From contig NC_079878.1 in assembly GCF_029227915.1 (NCBI RefSeq), positions 16,742,001-16,806,000 on the forward strand: a DNA stretch of 64,000 nt, in the 5' to 3' direction. The notes beneath the pieces were generated by a model, which did not search any database, was not told the DNA's origin, and worked only from the letters and a program-made list of their open reading frames with translations. The translations under genes and the position numbers were made by a program. This document shows, piece by piece, positions 1-10,319 of the stretch. This DNA comes from Hydractinia symbiolongicarpus (lineage: Eukaryota > Cnidaria > Hydrozoa > Anthoathecata > Hydractiniidae). The number at the start of each line of letters is the position of its first letter. Position 1 is the stretch's first letter.

Positions 1-1
1 A

Positions 2-436
2 CAACTTGCTCTTCTTAAGGATGATCTTGATCAAAGGGACGTGGCCATCGGTAACCTAGAGGACGACCGCCAGGAGAGGGAGGAAGAAATTGGTGAGCTG
101 CGAGAAAGACATGTCCCTCACCGATACCCGTGCGACAACGTACTCTGCGTTGTCGACAAAAACGCTCCTCATGAGGGTGGAAAAATGGGGATGCGCAGGT
201 ACTACATGATCAGGTGCAAGCGTAGGCAGCTGAGCACACGAATAAATCTTTTACGGGCGATGTACCCTGATATGGTCACAAAGCCAGAATGTGAAGATCC
301 AAATGCTGCGCATGCGTGGAGACGGTTTAAGGAGGCTACTCTTGGTATTGAGGAATTCTACCGAAACCACTTCAGTTTAACTGATGATGAGACGGGTGAG
401 CTGTTCGCAGAGTTGTTTGATATTGATATGGAGTAG
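2..436 (+). CDS. Partial Bro/KilA-N-type C-terminal domain protein (DUF3627-like)
   Basis: The frame is open to the left edge, so only the last 144 codons are seen. The first ~40 residues are highly charged and coiled-coil-like. They are followed by a compact segment with YYMIRCKRR, a basic helix, a YP turn and DPNAAHAWRRFKE. This strand-basic helix-PNA-W-RFK pattern resembles the domain that follows KilA-N/MSV199 in large DNA viruses and some Polintons, where a DNA-binding or regulatory role is assumed but unproven. The reading frame ends at TAG 434-436. It points away from the neighbouring integrase. The assignment rests on remembered pattern only. Confidence 0.45.
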   Translation, partial: QLALLKDDLDQRDVAIGNLEDDRQEREEEIGELRERHVPHRYPCDNVLCVVDKNAPHEGGKMGMRRYYMIRCKRRQLSTRINLLRAMYPDMVTKPECEDPNAAHAWRRFKEATLGIEEFYRNHFSLTDDETGELFAELFDIDME

Positions 437-1781
437 GCGCGCACAACCTTTTTGTGTTTTTAAGGGGCCCATAGCATGCCCCCCCCCCTTGGTAGTGGCA
501 GAAACCATCATGACGTCTTCGTCACAATAGACGGCGCTCTGGAGATATGGCTTAAGCAGCAGCGCCTAGCGGAACGCGTTGCTTTTGTGACTCCTGTGAC
601 TCACAAAGACGAGAAATTTACCATTACTAAAGTCTGAAACTCGTATGATGATAATAGAACTATTTTTTGGCTCAATTTCATCAAACCAATCTAAAACCAT
701 ATCATACCAAATCTCAAGTCAATATTTTAATTTTTACTGGAGTTATGGGACGCTAATAAACTATATACTCGGTTTAGACTTCTTTTGTTATTTTTTATGT
801 TCACTGCTTTGTAATTTGTATTAAAACTCTTGAGATAATATATCACAGTGGTGAGCTGTTAAATATCCACCACCATCTTCAGTACATCCTGGATTTAACC
901 ATATGCCTGATTGAGCGCTCAATTAAATTTGATTGAGTTGGATTTTCTGAAATTTCCTCATAACGTGTTAAAAAAGCCTAGCAAGAATCAGTTTAAGAAA
1001 ATCTTCCTACCTTTTTCTCTTCCTCAAAATGGCTTTGTAAATTTTTTATGCCTCATGTAAAATTATATTTTATCAGATTGGTTTAAAAGTACTCCTTAAC
1101 AAGTTTCAAGTCAATAACTTTATTTTTTTACTGAAGCTATTGCACTTTGAATTTTCTTGAATTAGGCCGGGTAAATGTGCATTCAATGATAAAATGGCTC
1201 CGACGGTTAACCTACTGGCTTTTTATATCTTTTATAGTAACCAAAGCATATAAGGTAATAAAACATGTCCACTAATAACAACCTGATATAATTTAAAACG
1301 TAATGTGTACATATTTTGTAAAAAAAACATTTTCGATAATGAATGCAAAATTATTTTGTTTATGAAGGACACGGGCAGCAATTTTATGCAACGTCATTCT
1401 TTGCAAAAAGCTGCAAATTAAATCTGGCCAGTTGGAAACAAATTGAGTTTCTTTCTTTTGTTCTTATCTTGATAGTTTGCTAGGTATAGTATAGCGCTAG
1501 CTAGCTACTTTTCTAGCTTTATTAAACATTTCCAGCTATTGACACATTGTCATGTAAGCAACATTACTTTATGATGTCTTATTTTATACTCTCATTGCTT
1601 AGTAATGCTTTTTATTAAATTTTTCACTTTGAAAAAAACTTGATACTGCTGATACACCTCCTCCGCCATTTTAATATAAACAGCTTCCTCCTGTTGGTCA
1701 CAGACTCGCCGCCACGCAAAAATGTTTTGTATGCCGCAATAATTATTTGACATATCCGCGCCAATCAGGTTTCTTATGGGA
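437..1781. other. Non-coding stretch, no gene seen
   Basis: AT-rich sequence with no convincing open frame on either strand. A C run lies near 480-488 and a short GCTA-rich tract at about 1495-1505. A 69-codon minus-strand frame at 1592-1801 overlaps the end of the integrase and has no recognisable feature. Confidence 0.6.
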
Positions 1782-2876
1782 CTAGCCTCTTTCAGGGCCA
1801 TGTTCGTATCGCCGTCCTGGCGTCAGAAAAGATACAAGATGCCCCGGGGACGAGGTTGGCTCCGGAGGTACTTTAACATCCTCGGGTATCTGGATCAACT
1901 CCTCTGACACGAAGCTTCGATCAGGCCCACTGTTAAGATAGTACAACAACTTACTACCAGTCACGATACGATCGAGCCTATATGTATTTTTGCTCCACCA
2001 GGCGTCGGTTGCGCGTCTTTTTTGATCACCATGCTCTTCTCCGGGCTGCAGCAGATACAAGTAGAGGCCGTCGTCGGGTAATGGCTTTTCTTCAGGATAT
2101 TCCTCGGTTTTCGTAAGTGCGACTTTCTCAAGCTTGATCGCTTTCGGGGGCTTCATGCCGATTATGGCAGTCTTGATATTGTTCAAACTTTTCACGATAT
2201 TGAACAGATACTTGACCCAGATGCTACTTTGTTCGTCAGAGACCAACTCTTGCGCATCTTGGGGTTTGAAGAGCCTCTCCGTGAGCACCTTGTTGTAGCT
2301 CTCGACAAACGCCGTGAAAGTGTGGTGGTACTTGGTAGTTGCGCGCTTGATCTCGACACCTTTTGCTTCTAGCAGCCTGCTCACAGCAGACTTGAACTCG
2401 GAGCCGTTGTCGCACTGAAAAATCTCTGGATATCATAAAGGTCCGGCTTTGTATATATCCTTGATCATGTCCGCGACTTCGCTGGCTTTTTTCGTGCGCA
2501 AGGTTCTAGCTACCTTGTACCGCGATGCTACATCGATGCCCGTGAGTATGTACTTGTACGTGTTTCCATACAACTTGTCGTGGGGCATATACAGCAAGTC
2601 GAACTGGTGCATCTCGTTTGGTTTCGTGATTGTGTAATGTGGATATTGATTGCGCTTGGGGCGTCGAATATGTCTAACCCAGAGCAGCTGGCGATTCAGC
2701 CAATGGGTTACTTTCTTTTTAGAGAGACCACTCTGGTCCTGCAGTAGTTTAATGGCTTTCCGTCCAGTCCAAACATTGCTTGGAGAGTAGTAGATTTTGC
2801 TTAGCTTTCCTGCTACTTCAGCCGTAACGATATGTGCTACGCGCTTTGCTGATTTTGTCATCTTTATTAATGACAA
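1782..2876 (-). pseudogene. Polinton retroviral-type (rve) integrase, frameshifted
   Basis: Integrase that would join a Polinton end to host DNA. The N-terminal part (2876-2433) holds the helical region and the first acidic catalytic segment (HQFDLLYMPHDKLYGNTYKY). The C-terminal part (2384-1782) carries the glutamate helix FVESYNKVLTERLF and an SH3/chromodomain-like tail (YRLDRIVTGSKLLYYL, then FVSEELIQIPEDVKVPPE). The second aspartate region lies at the frame break at about 2385-2435, where the frame shifts. A second, also broken, copy lies on the plus strand at 10924-11847. The two proteins align along their length and diverge moderately, so they are not a recent duplication. Confidence 0.85.
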
Positions 2877-2897
2877 AATAATTGCGCGTCGTTGCCA

Positions 2898-3763
2898 TCA
2901 GGCCCATTTGTAGGCTGCAAAACCTAGAAGTGCTAAGGATCCGAGAATAAACGTGAGCTCGCCGTCTTGTTGTTGCTTCAAGGGTACGTAGAAATCTGAG
3001 AGTTTGGGAGCTTTTTTGATCGTGACGATGTAGCACTCTTGCATGCCTTCGTCGAGATCTTTCAAGCTTTCCCCAGCTTGGCGCTTAAGCTCTTGTTGGT
3101 GGTTATACCAATCAATTTTCGCTTGCCTGTCTTGAACCCACTGCGCTTGGGCTGCTTGAAGTTGTTCAATCGCTTTATCGTGCCTCTTACGTTCTGCCTC
3201 GCCATGCCCTGAGAGCTTACTGAAGAGGAAATTTGAACCAGAAAACGCCAGAGCGTTAATCGCAGCACCTAAAGTATTGCCATACGCTGCCACGATCGCT
3301 TTTTCCTCGTCATTGCCTACATGGTCGCTAGCCTTCACTTGCAGGGCTCTTATGGTGCCGCCATTAGGTTTGATGCCATCGAGGATCAGGTTGTTCTGAC
3401 GCTCAAATTGGCCAAGTCACAGGTCCCTATAAACTTTCAAGGTGTTGTAGTCGCTAATGTTTTGCACTTCTTGGCCATTCAGGATTATGCGAAGATTCTG
3501 TCTACCAGGGCCTTGGCGATGTTGCTGACGATGGTGCGTTTGGTGTTCGTGCCATTAAGCTCCAGGTCAAAGAGGAGTTTGAGAAAATTAATTTTTGGGA
3601 AAATTACATCATTCTGTCCCATGTTTGGTACGTCGACGTACAAGTCTTCGTTCTGATTGATCGTACTAGAAACATGGGAGACCTTGACACGCTGCTTCTT
3701 GCCTTTCATTGCCAGCATAGTCTTTAATTACTTGTGCGGATCTAGCTTAGTTCCAAAACTCAT
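2898..3763 (-). pseudogene. Truncated Polinton major capsid fused to a conserved Polinton virion-type protein
   Basis: The gene starts at ATG 3763-3761 and matches the N-terminal third of the capsid at 9134-10185, with shared motifs STINQNEDLYVDVPNM, LELNGTNTKRTIVSNI and DEEKAIVAAYGNT. It has an early stop at about codon 12 and a frameshift near 3480. Immediately after YGNT the capsid similarity ends. The frame continues into a different protein (AFSGSNFLFSKL, GHGEAERKRHDKAIEQLQ, then a QWVQDRQ coil) that ends in a hydrophobic helix GSLALLGFAAYKWA. That second part looks like a protein often seen in cnidarian Polintons, function unknown. The junction at about 3270 therefore looks like a deletion fusion. 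Confidence 0.75.
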
Positions 3764-3794
3764 GTTTATTAGTAGGGGCTGGCGGGTTGAATAA

Positions 3795-5047
3795 ATGAAT
3801 AATCCAGCATACGACGATGACTTTACGCCAGAGGAAGACATTCCAGAGCAGGATGAAGCTTTTGGTAGGCCTGACGATCTCCCCGGCTCCACCCCAACAC
3901 TAGAAGATCAAGGTCCCAGCAGAGCAGGAGATCCTCTAGAGGATCAGAGGCGGGAGGTGGTCGAAGGAAATGTCGCCGAGCTTTACGACCGGCTAAGTGA
4001 GAGCTGGGGAAGCCTAACGCTGCGAATTACGACAAATTTTAAGCACGAGGAAACCAGCTCTTTTACGACGGTAAGCAGCTCACGAATCAGGATGGTACAT
4101 TTAAAACCATTGACGTGATACGGACGGCGTTGGGTGTAGAGCGCTTGCGAGCCATGGGGTTTACCGAGGTCACTACACCAAAAAAGGACAGTAAAGCAGC
4201 GGCTAAAAACGTCATGGGTAAGATTGATTATATCGAGGGCAGGGGTGATGATATCGATATGCTGCGGCTAATTGAGAATGTCTTTGATGACACAGAAAGT
4301 CTGATGGAAGATACATCCTTTGGAGTCAGCGAAGCCATCACAGAGCGTCAAAGAAGATGGCTCAACCTCGAACTTCACACGCTCCGAGGTAACCTCAAGA
4401 TGTTGAAAAGCAAGATGATCTTCTACGATAGCGAGATCACAAAAGCAGAATCCAAGGTGAAGAGGCTGGAGAGGGGGGAAGCTACGCCTGGGGCATCGGA
4501 GGAACAGCTAGCTATCTGGAGCGAAGATATCGCGAAAGTTAAGGAAGATCTAGAGGGATTCCATGATCTGAAGGAAGAATCACTTAAAGCACACGGCATA
4601 GTATCCTCCAACATCCATACCCAGCTCAGGAACATCAAAGACACGCTGATAAAAATTGCAGAAGGCGATAAGTCTCTGGTCGAAAAACTCAAGATCCTGT
4701 TCAAAGAGCAGGGGATTACTATAGCAAGCATCGTGAGTGCTGTAGGTCTACTGATTTCCACCATCATACTTGCGGTTACGGGAGGAAGTGCCGCAACAGG
4801 CGCAGGAGGTAGTGCCGGAGGAGGAGGCAAGGGTTTTGTACGGAAACAATTTGAAAGACTCGGACGGTTCTTGAAGTATCTAGCAGGCAAAGCAGATGCA
4901 GCTCTTCCTGGCATTATTGGCAGTGTAGTGTCGTTCTTTTTCCGGGTAGCTGACAAAATTGTAGAGTACGCGGCTCAGCATCTGTACCTTTCTGTTGCTG
5001 GTGCTGTGGGTACTCTTGTGGCTTACGTAGGGGCTAAGAGGAGGTAG
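3795..5047 (+). pseudogene. Polinton coiled-coil protein with C-terminal membrane segments
   Basis: Translation starts at ATG 3795, just after an AT-rich GAATAAATG context. The N-terminus is acidic and proline-rich. A frame break lies at about 4010-4040, and the long second part (4115-5047, 310 codons) is open. It shows charged coiled-coil helices at roughly residues 100-200, then a hydrophobic segment SIVSAVGLLISTIILAVTGG, a glycine-rich linker, and two further hydrophobic stretches near the C-terminus. The layout suggests a virion or membrane-associated structural protein; no enzymatic motif is seen. It diverges from the capsid fragment to its left, with only about 30 bases between the two start codons. 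Confidence 0.6.
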
Positions 5048-5089
5048 TCGTAGATTCACGTCTAATTTGTTGATCAACACATTCGACCT

Positions 5090-6266
5090 TTACTTAAACC
5101 ATATGTATACGAGGATCAGTCCTGCTCCCACCGTAACCAAGGCTGCCTTGGTATCCTGGTGTCTCTCAGGGGCATGCGTCTGACGCACCCTTCCGAAGGT
5201 GTCGGTGCCACCGACTCCCCCCTTCCGTCCCACAAATTCTTGTCTTGCTAGCTCGCCCCCCTCCGGAGTTTCTGGTTTCGTCGACTTTCCAAGGGCAGGG
5301 TTCATAGCCCCTCCCTCTTGCTTTGCGTTCATCTCCGGATTTACACCGATGAAGAAGTACTCCTTGCTTATTAGGATTTTGTTCGTGAAATTCACGACAT
5401 TCCCTATATGACGGCTCGTGTCACTGGTAATCATGTTTACGCCATGAGCAACACTGAAATCGACCTTGGACCGCGCGTACTTGAGCACATTTTGAAATTT
5501 GGCAATTTCCTTACCCGTGTCGCTAGGTCTGATGTTCAGCTCTTCGAAGTTCGTCAAGTATAGACGCTGTGCATCGATCGCGCTGCCTTGGTTGCTGAGG
5601 ATGCCGGACCTCGCATTTTCTTGACTCTCGAGGATCAAGTAAGCATAGAAACGTACACTCTGGGATAACCGTTCGAGAGCAATACGGGTGAGACCCCGTG
5701 ATTTCTAGAATCCACCGGCTCCAAGAGTCTTCGTCAAGATAACTAGGGATAGTCCGAGCGATGACTTTGCCAGCTACTGAAAAGGGTCTCGTTCCTCCAC
5801 TCATGCTTGCTGTCGCTTACCCCAAATTTACGAGCCAGTTGCCGGAACTTTTGGTTGTTGAAGGGGTTGTTGAGACGTCGGAACCTATCGGAGGCCGGTA
5901 GAGAGATGTCAAGCTCTGATAGAACTTTACGGATTTGGAAGTAGACGTGGAACCGGTAAACAGCACGAACTAGAGGCAACTCCGCGGTCAGATGCTGCAT
6001 GGAAATACCGCAAGCGGATGTTGCGCAAAAGACGGCAAAATTGAGAGGTGGACCAAATATTGAAAGGGTGGCTTTGCCACTCCTTCTGCTATACCTGAGT
6101 GGAATTCGTAATCGACGAAGGTGTCTGGAAATTTCACCTTGAACGAGGACCCCTTCGCGTCAATGACGATGCTCTTTACTGAAAGGTCATCTCCCTTGAG
6201 CCTCTGCAAGTATCTCCCATGTGTAGGCGCGTACTTTGCTTTAGGGTTGTACGAGTAAATGCTCAT
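5090..6266 (-). pseudogene. Polinton minor virion-type protein, multiply frameshifted
   Basis: The start is ATG 6266-6264 (MSIYSYNPKAKYAPTHGRY). Successive frame segments at 6266-5988, 6000-5743, 5804-5650 and 5638-5090 read as one protein on the same strand broken by at least three shifts. Visible parts are a KVKFPDTFVDYEFHSG segment, a VYRFHVYFQIRKVLSELD segment, a VNMITSDTSRHIGNV region and a C-terminal hydrophobic helix ALVTVGAGLILVYIWFK. A tail membrane helix is common in small Polinton virion proteins. A penton-like role is possible but cannot be shown here. Two adjacent genes instead of one is an alternative. Confidence 0.5.
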
Positions 6267-6284
6267 ATTTTCTTAAAGAAACAT

Positions 6285-6830
6285 GAGACAACTGTACGTC
6301 ACGGATATAGAGAAACCCACAATATTCGAGGACTACCTAGGCCAGGACACTAGGATCGCTCTATGGTCGATCAGCATTCGACCTACATGGTTGAATATCT
6401 ACAGTAACAATGAGTTTACCATCCGTTAGGTAGGGTCTGATCGAAGGGTTACTCGAATTTAAATAATGAATGGGTTGTATAAGATCAAAGATTTATCGAG
6501 TATCGTCAACAATCAGGTAGAGGACAAGATTAAACTGTTTGTCCTTAAAAATGGATTATGCAGGATCCGTGCCAATGACGGGTACACGGTGGTGATTCAT
6601 CGACCACTGCAGGAGCTCTTGGGCCTACCCTACGATCCTAGTAAAAAATATTATATGAAGGGTGACTACGATTAATACGACTTGTTTGCCCTCAGTTAGA
6701 TGAGGATGATTGCCTGCTTAACGGAAAAAAATCCAAGATACTGGCTATGCTTCCTGTGAAGGAGCTGGAGTCCTAGGGAGATATGCTTACGTGGAGTTTC
6801 GATAACCCTGAGTGATATTACGAATTCTTA
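6285..6830 (+). pseudogene. Decayed small Polinton protein (LAELLG-type)
   Basis: A 47-codon frame starts at ATG 6285 (MRQLYVTDIEKPTIFEDYLG) and stops at TAG 6426-6428. A 69-codon frame at 6466-6675 follows, with VVIHRPLQELLGLPYDPSKK. A third patch near 6745-6795 reads LPVKELES and GRYAYVEFR. In cnidarian Polintons a conserved protein has a similar LxELLG segment followed by a VPVE segment, so I read the three patches as one broken gene. Function is unknown. It diverges from the gene at 5090-6266 with an 18-bp gap between start codons. Confidence 0.45.
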
Positions 6831-6832
6831 CC

Positions 6833-7449
6833 CTCCTTTACCAAGTGCACTTCTGGAAGACGCGCAGAAGGATACTTCACAAGTCTACAGGCTCAAGAAA
6901 ATCGAAGAAGTGGAACAATACCTGAGAGCCGAGATTAAAGAGCGGGACAAGCTCGCTAAAAAGTTAAAGATGCATGGGACCTGGGTGAGGTTCTGCGACC
7001 ACGGCTTGTTAAGCATCAGCATCATCAAATCTGGTGTTGGAATAGGGGCGTTGGCTTCGGAAATAGGAGCTCCCCTCTGCATAGCTATTGGTGTGATCAC
7101 TATCGCCGTAGGTCTAGGGCAAGCGGGTCTGCGGAACGCTGTAAGGGCTAGGTGCTAAGAGCAAAAAGCACGAGAGCATCTATTGGCGGAGACCAAGCTC
7201 AACTCTTTCGTTGACTTGATCTCGAGAGATGTGGAGAATGGAGTCATTAGCGACTACGAGTTCAGTCTAATCATGCAGGAGAAGCAAAAATACCTGGTGA
7301 TGAAGGAGCAAACCCGACAACGAACGCGCAAAATCGTGGACTCGATCATTGAACGGGAACGTATGCAGCTTGTCGCGCAAGGTCGAGAGGAGGCCACGAA
7401 CGAGCTTCTGAAAAAACATCAATTTGCGCAGTATGTCAGCGGTTTTTAG
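6833..7449 (+). pseudogene. Polinton coil-membrane protein, one internal stop
   Basis: The frame covers a PPLPSALLEDAQKDTSQVY opening, a charged coil (EEVEQYLRAEIKERDKLAKK) and a hydrophobic alanine/glycine-rich pair of segments (IGALASEIGAPLCIAIGVIT). A stop at 7156-7158 interrupts it. It then continues as LAETKLNSFVDLISRDVENG and a long basic helix ending QYVSGF. The order coil, two membrane helices, helical tail matches a recurrent cnidarian Polinton protein of unknown function. Reading both parts as one gene is inference from the continuous domain order. Confidence 0.55.
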
Positions 7450-7754
7450 AGGAGCCGCCTGCTTACACAAGGGTCTAGTGTTTTAAACAATACATTAGAC
7501 AATCTCCATCATTTCCCCGGTGTCTCGATCGATGATAAGACCACAGTCCCTATTCAAAGTTGATTAGCAAGGAACGCGTAATGCTTTCGCTTCTTTTTTT
7601 CAGTGCGGGAACGTTCATGTTTGTTCCTATGGCTGAAGACAACTATAGAGTCTTGATAAGCCACTTACAAGACAGTGAAGATCTTATCGTCATCGGAGTC
7701 ACTAAAGTAGCAAGCGCCGTATCCTTCAACCTCTTTGTATTTACACTCTTCCAG

Positions 7755-8226
7755 TTAGGTCTGCATATAGTAGTTGCGCCCTTGGTTGTAGATACTCGCC
7801 AGCTTGATGATAGCTTTACACTCGCAGCTTTTTTGTGGTATCTTCTTCTTATGGAAGTTGGTTCTGACTTTACCATCCCACATCTTGAGCTTGGTACTGA
7901 GGTACCGCCCTTTTTTCACGCTGGTGTTTGTGAAGCAAATCCCCTCCAAAGACTCTACCCTGACCATATCAAAGGACATAGTTAGCGCGGAACCCTCGCT
8001 ATATTGAGAGACACCCTTGGAGCGGACTTTTCAGGGGTCAGTATCAGTAACGATGCTAGATTGCCGTGTTGGTCCTGATAGCCAATCACGAAGCGCTCAT
8101 CCTTGCCTTTGTTTGCTGGGATAGAATCGCTCAGTACAAGGCTTTTGACTTGGACTTCTTCGATTTTTAGCGGTTTTGAATTGGTGTAAAAGTTTTCAGA
8201 TTTTGCAGTTTTTTCTCCAAATTTCA
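7755..8226 (-). pseudogene. Polinton small conserved protein, frameshifted
   Basis: The likely start is ATG 8226-8224 (MKFGEKTAKSENFYTNSK). A second ATG lies two codons upstream, behind the short leader CTACAATAAAGG. The first 80 residues end in a break near 7985. The second segment (7979-7755) begins MSFDMVRVESLEGICFTNTS and contains KMWDGKVRTNFHKKKIPQKS and a C-terminal ASIYNQGRNYYMQ. The WDGKxxTNFHKKKIP and final YY pattern recalls a small Polinton protein whose role is not known. It lies downstream of the MCNKAV gene on the same strand. Confidence 0.5.
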
Positions 8227-8330
8227 TCAGCATCCTTTATTGTAGAGACAAAATCTCAACCAGAGTTTTTTCTATGTTCTTTTCTTTCCGCGGACGATAG
8301 GCCTCGAGCAATTTAGGCTCATATTAGAAG

Positions 8331-8729
8331 GCCCTGATGCACATGTACTTTAATTGATCTGGTACATACTCGAACATATCGAAATCCTCTTCAACGGCCT
8401 TGTTGCACATGTCTTGGGTCTTGAACTGGTCCGGGACAAATTCAAGCATCGAGGGCTCCTCTCGACGTAATCGTTGTACATCTCCTGCGTCTTTAACATC
8501 GAATATGTAGGGATCTTTTTCATAAGCTTTGTTGAACATGTCCTGCATCATGAACCGGTCCGGTACATACCTTAGCGCCAGAGGATCCTCTTGAACCGCT
8601 ATGGTAGCACATTTCTAGGGTTTTGAACCGATCAGGCACACACATAAGCTGGTAGGGATCCTTTTCAACAGCCTTGTTGCACATGTCCTGTGTCTTGAAC
8701 AGGCCTGGTCTGTACTTGAACCAACTCAT
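8331..8729 (-). pseudogene. MCNKAV tandem-repeat protein (DUF4116-like)
   Basis: The start is ATG 8729-8727, behind the leader TACTTATAATAAAAAAACAGG. The protein is built from ~24-residue repeats of the form FKTQDMCNKAVEKDPYxLxxVPD, at least five copies. Two frame breaks lie near 8525-8600. The repeat (MC-x-AV, DP, VPD) resembles DUF4116-like leucine/cysteine repeats; helical-repeat scaffolding is a guess. It is divergently transcribed from the capsid gene across a ~400-bp spacer. A second decayed locus with the same repeat and a homologous upstream region lies at 56.1-56.8 kb. Confidence 0.65.
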
Positions 8730-9133
8730 CCTGTTTTTTTATTATAAGTACAGCTCAACCTCAAAAAGGTCTTGGTTTGAGTAGGGGATTCCCCCACTAC
8801 TGAAATTACCGTGGGGTTTTGCCAGACGGAAGGCTATCGCTCGTTGAAGGTTTTGCGCATGCGTTGGTTTTTGATGATGTTGGCAGATTTACGTGTGAGG
8901 GTTACATGATGAAGTCTGTGACGTCACATATTTTGGGGGTATCGAGGGAGCGTTTTTTAGCGAGGGTTTGACCGTTGAAAGTGTCGAAGGAACGTTATTG
9001 TACTCATAATGACTCCCTTCTACTACTGGTTTATCTGGATGACCTCCATCCTCCTCATCATCAATATCAATGTCAGGTACAAATATTGGATTAATTGGCA
9101 TTCTTTTACTTAAGAGTTCCCTTTATAATAAAT
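8730..9133. promoter_or_regulatory. Bidirectional spacer between MCNKAV repeat gene and capsid gene
   Basis: Both flanking genes start at the edges of this spacer. Each has an AT-rich TATAATAAA-type string within 15 bases of the ATG: TTATAATAAATATG for capsid, ACTTATAATAAAAAAACAGG for MCNKAV. Inside lie the palindrome TGTGACGTCACA at about 8919-8930, GCATGCG at about 8858 and GATGATGTTGGCA at about 8873. These blocks recur in the same order and orientation relative to the gene upstream of the second MCNKAV locus (56.09-56.18 kb). A promoter role is inferred from position and conservation. Confidence 0.5.
8889..9101 (-). CDS. Small acidic ORF inside the spacer, doubtful
   Basis: A 70-codon frame begins at ATG 9101-9099 with an acidic stretch PDIDIDDEEDGGHPD and no known motif. 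It overlaps the shared upstream blocks of the MCNKAV gene. At the 56 kb locus the equivalent sequence does not keep this frame, which argues against protein-level conservation. It may still be a small Polinton gene. Confidence 0.2.
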   Translation of the reverse strand: MPINPIFVPDIDIDDEEDGGHPDKPVVEGSHYEYNNVPSTLSTVKPSLKNAPSIPPKYVTSQTSSCNPHT

Positions 9134-10185
9134 ATGAGTGCATTTGGAACGACGCTAGACCCCTATGCAGAGATGAGGCAACTCTTTGGTATAAAGGGCC
9201 GAAAACAAAGGGTTCAGATAAGTCACATACCTTCAACCATCAACCAGAACGAGGACCTCGTGTGGATATGCCTAATATGTCCGGGAATGATGTCATCTTT
9301 CCAGGTAGTTTTAAGCTTCTACTTGACCTGACGCTGACGGGGATCAATACAAAGCGTACCATTGTCAGTAACATTGGTAAAAACCTGGTACGAAACCTAC
9401 GTATCACCCTGAACGGCAACGAGACACAGAACATATCGGATTACAATATCCTGGCAGTGTACCGGGACCTCTGGCTGCCCAAATTTGTCAGGGACAATAA
9501 TCTTGTCCTGGAGGGTATCAATCCAAACGACGGGACCATCAGGGCCCTGCAGGTCAGCGCCAGTAACCATTTCGGGACAGATGAGGAGAAGGCAATCGTG
9601 GCGGCATATGGCAACACCTTCTGCATACCACTAGGCAAGATGTTTGAACTGACGAGGGACCTAGCCTTTTATGCAACGGGTTTATATGACCGCCTCCAAT
9701 TCGTAATACGTTTTGCGGGGCATGCCGATGTCATCAAGGATGAAGGTACGGGGTCCGGGGCAACGGCCAAGGCAGTCGATGCTGCGTACAGGATCACCAA
9801 CATTAGGCTAGAATTTGACAAGCTTAGTGACGAAGGTCTCGCGAGACCCATGATATCGAGGTATGCAAGATTGGCCCTGCCCTACGAAAGGATACTGCGT
9901 AGCAAGGTGCTTACTATGAAAAAATCCGACACAAGTTATAACATCCAAATTGACACCCCCTCCAAATCGTTTAAGGGTGTCTTGCTACTCTTCATACAAC
10001 CTGGAAAGGTGAAGGCTTACGCTGGTGTTAACAAAACGTTTTATAACCCCGGGATTGAAAAGGTTAGCGTTACTGTCGAGGGAGAGCCCAACGATTTGTA
10101 CTCCCATGCCATGCTCCCTAAGGATCGCCTTGAGCAGATTGTGAACCTCTTTGGTAGCTATGATTCCAGCGTGACCATTGGGTAA
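9134..10185 (+). pseudogene. Polinton major capsid protein (double jelly-roll type), one frameshift
   Basis: Major shell protein of the virion expected for virus-like Polintons. ATG 9134 (MSAFGTTLDPYAEMRQLFG) opens the frame. At about 9260 a single frame break moves reading into the long frame that ends at 10185. Visible landmarks are VDMPNMSGNDVIFP, DLTLTGINTKRTIVSNIG, NLRITLNGNE, DYNILAVYRDLWL, DEEKAIVAAYGNT, FELTRDLAFYATGLYDRLQF and RYARLALPYERI. Length of about 350 codons is within the range for such capsids. Apart from the one shift it is full length and is the best-kept virion gene here. A truncated second copy is at 2898-3763. Confidence 0.8.
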
Positions 10186-10319
10186 TTTTTCAATGAAAGG
10201 TATGCCCTGTTTGTAGACTTTCGGGAATCTCCCGATCAACACCTACATGGTAGTGGAAGGATGGGATTACCCTACATATCACAAAGAAAGCAGACGGAAC
10301 CGGGGATTTCATAGCTTAC

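Noticed and set aside
1592-1801. 69-codon minus-strand frame after the integrase
   Set aside because: Overlaps the integrase end, has no motif and lies in AT-rich DNA; chance frame.
4423-4956. 177-codon minus-strand frame
   Set aside because: Antisense shadow of the coiled-coil/membrane gene at 3795-5047.
7560-7985. 141-codon plus-strand hydrophobic frame
   Set aside because: Antisense to the better supported minus-strand gene 7755-8226; hydrophobicity comes from the complementary codons.
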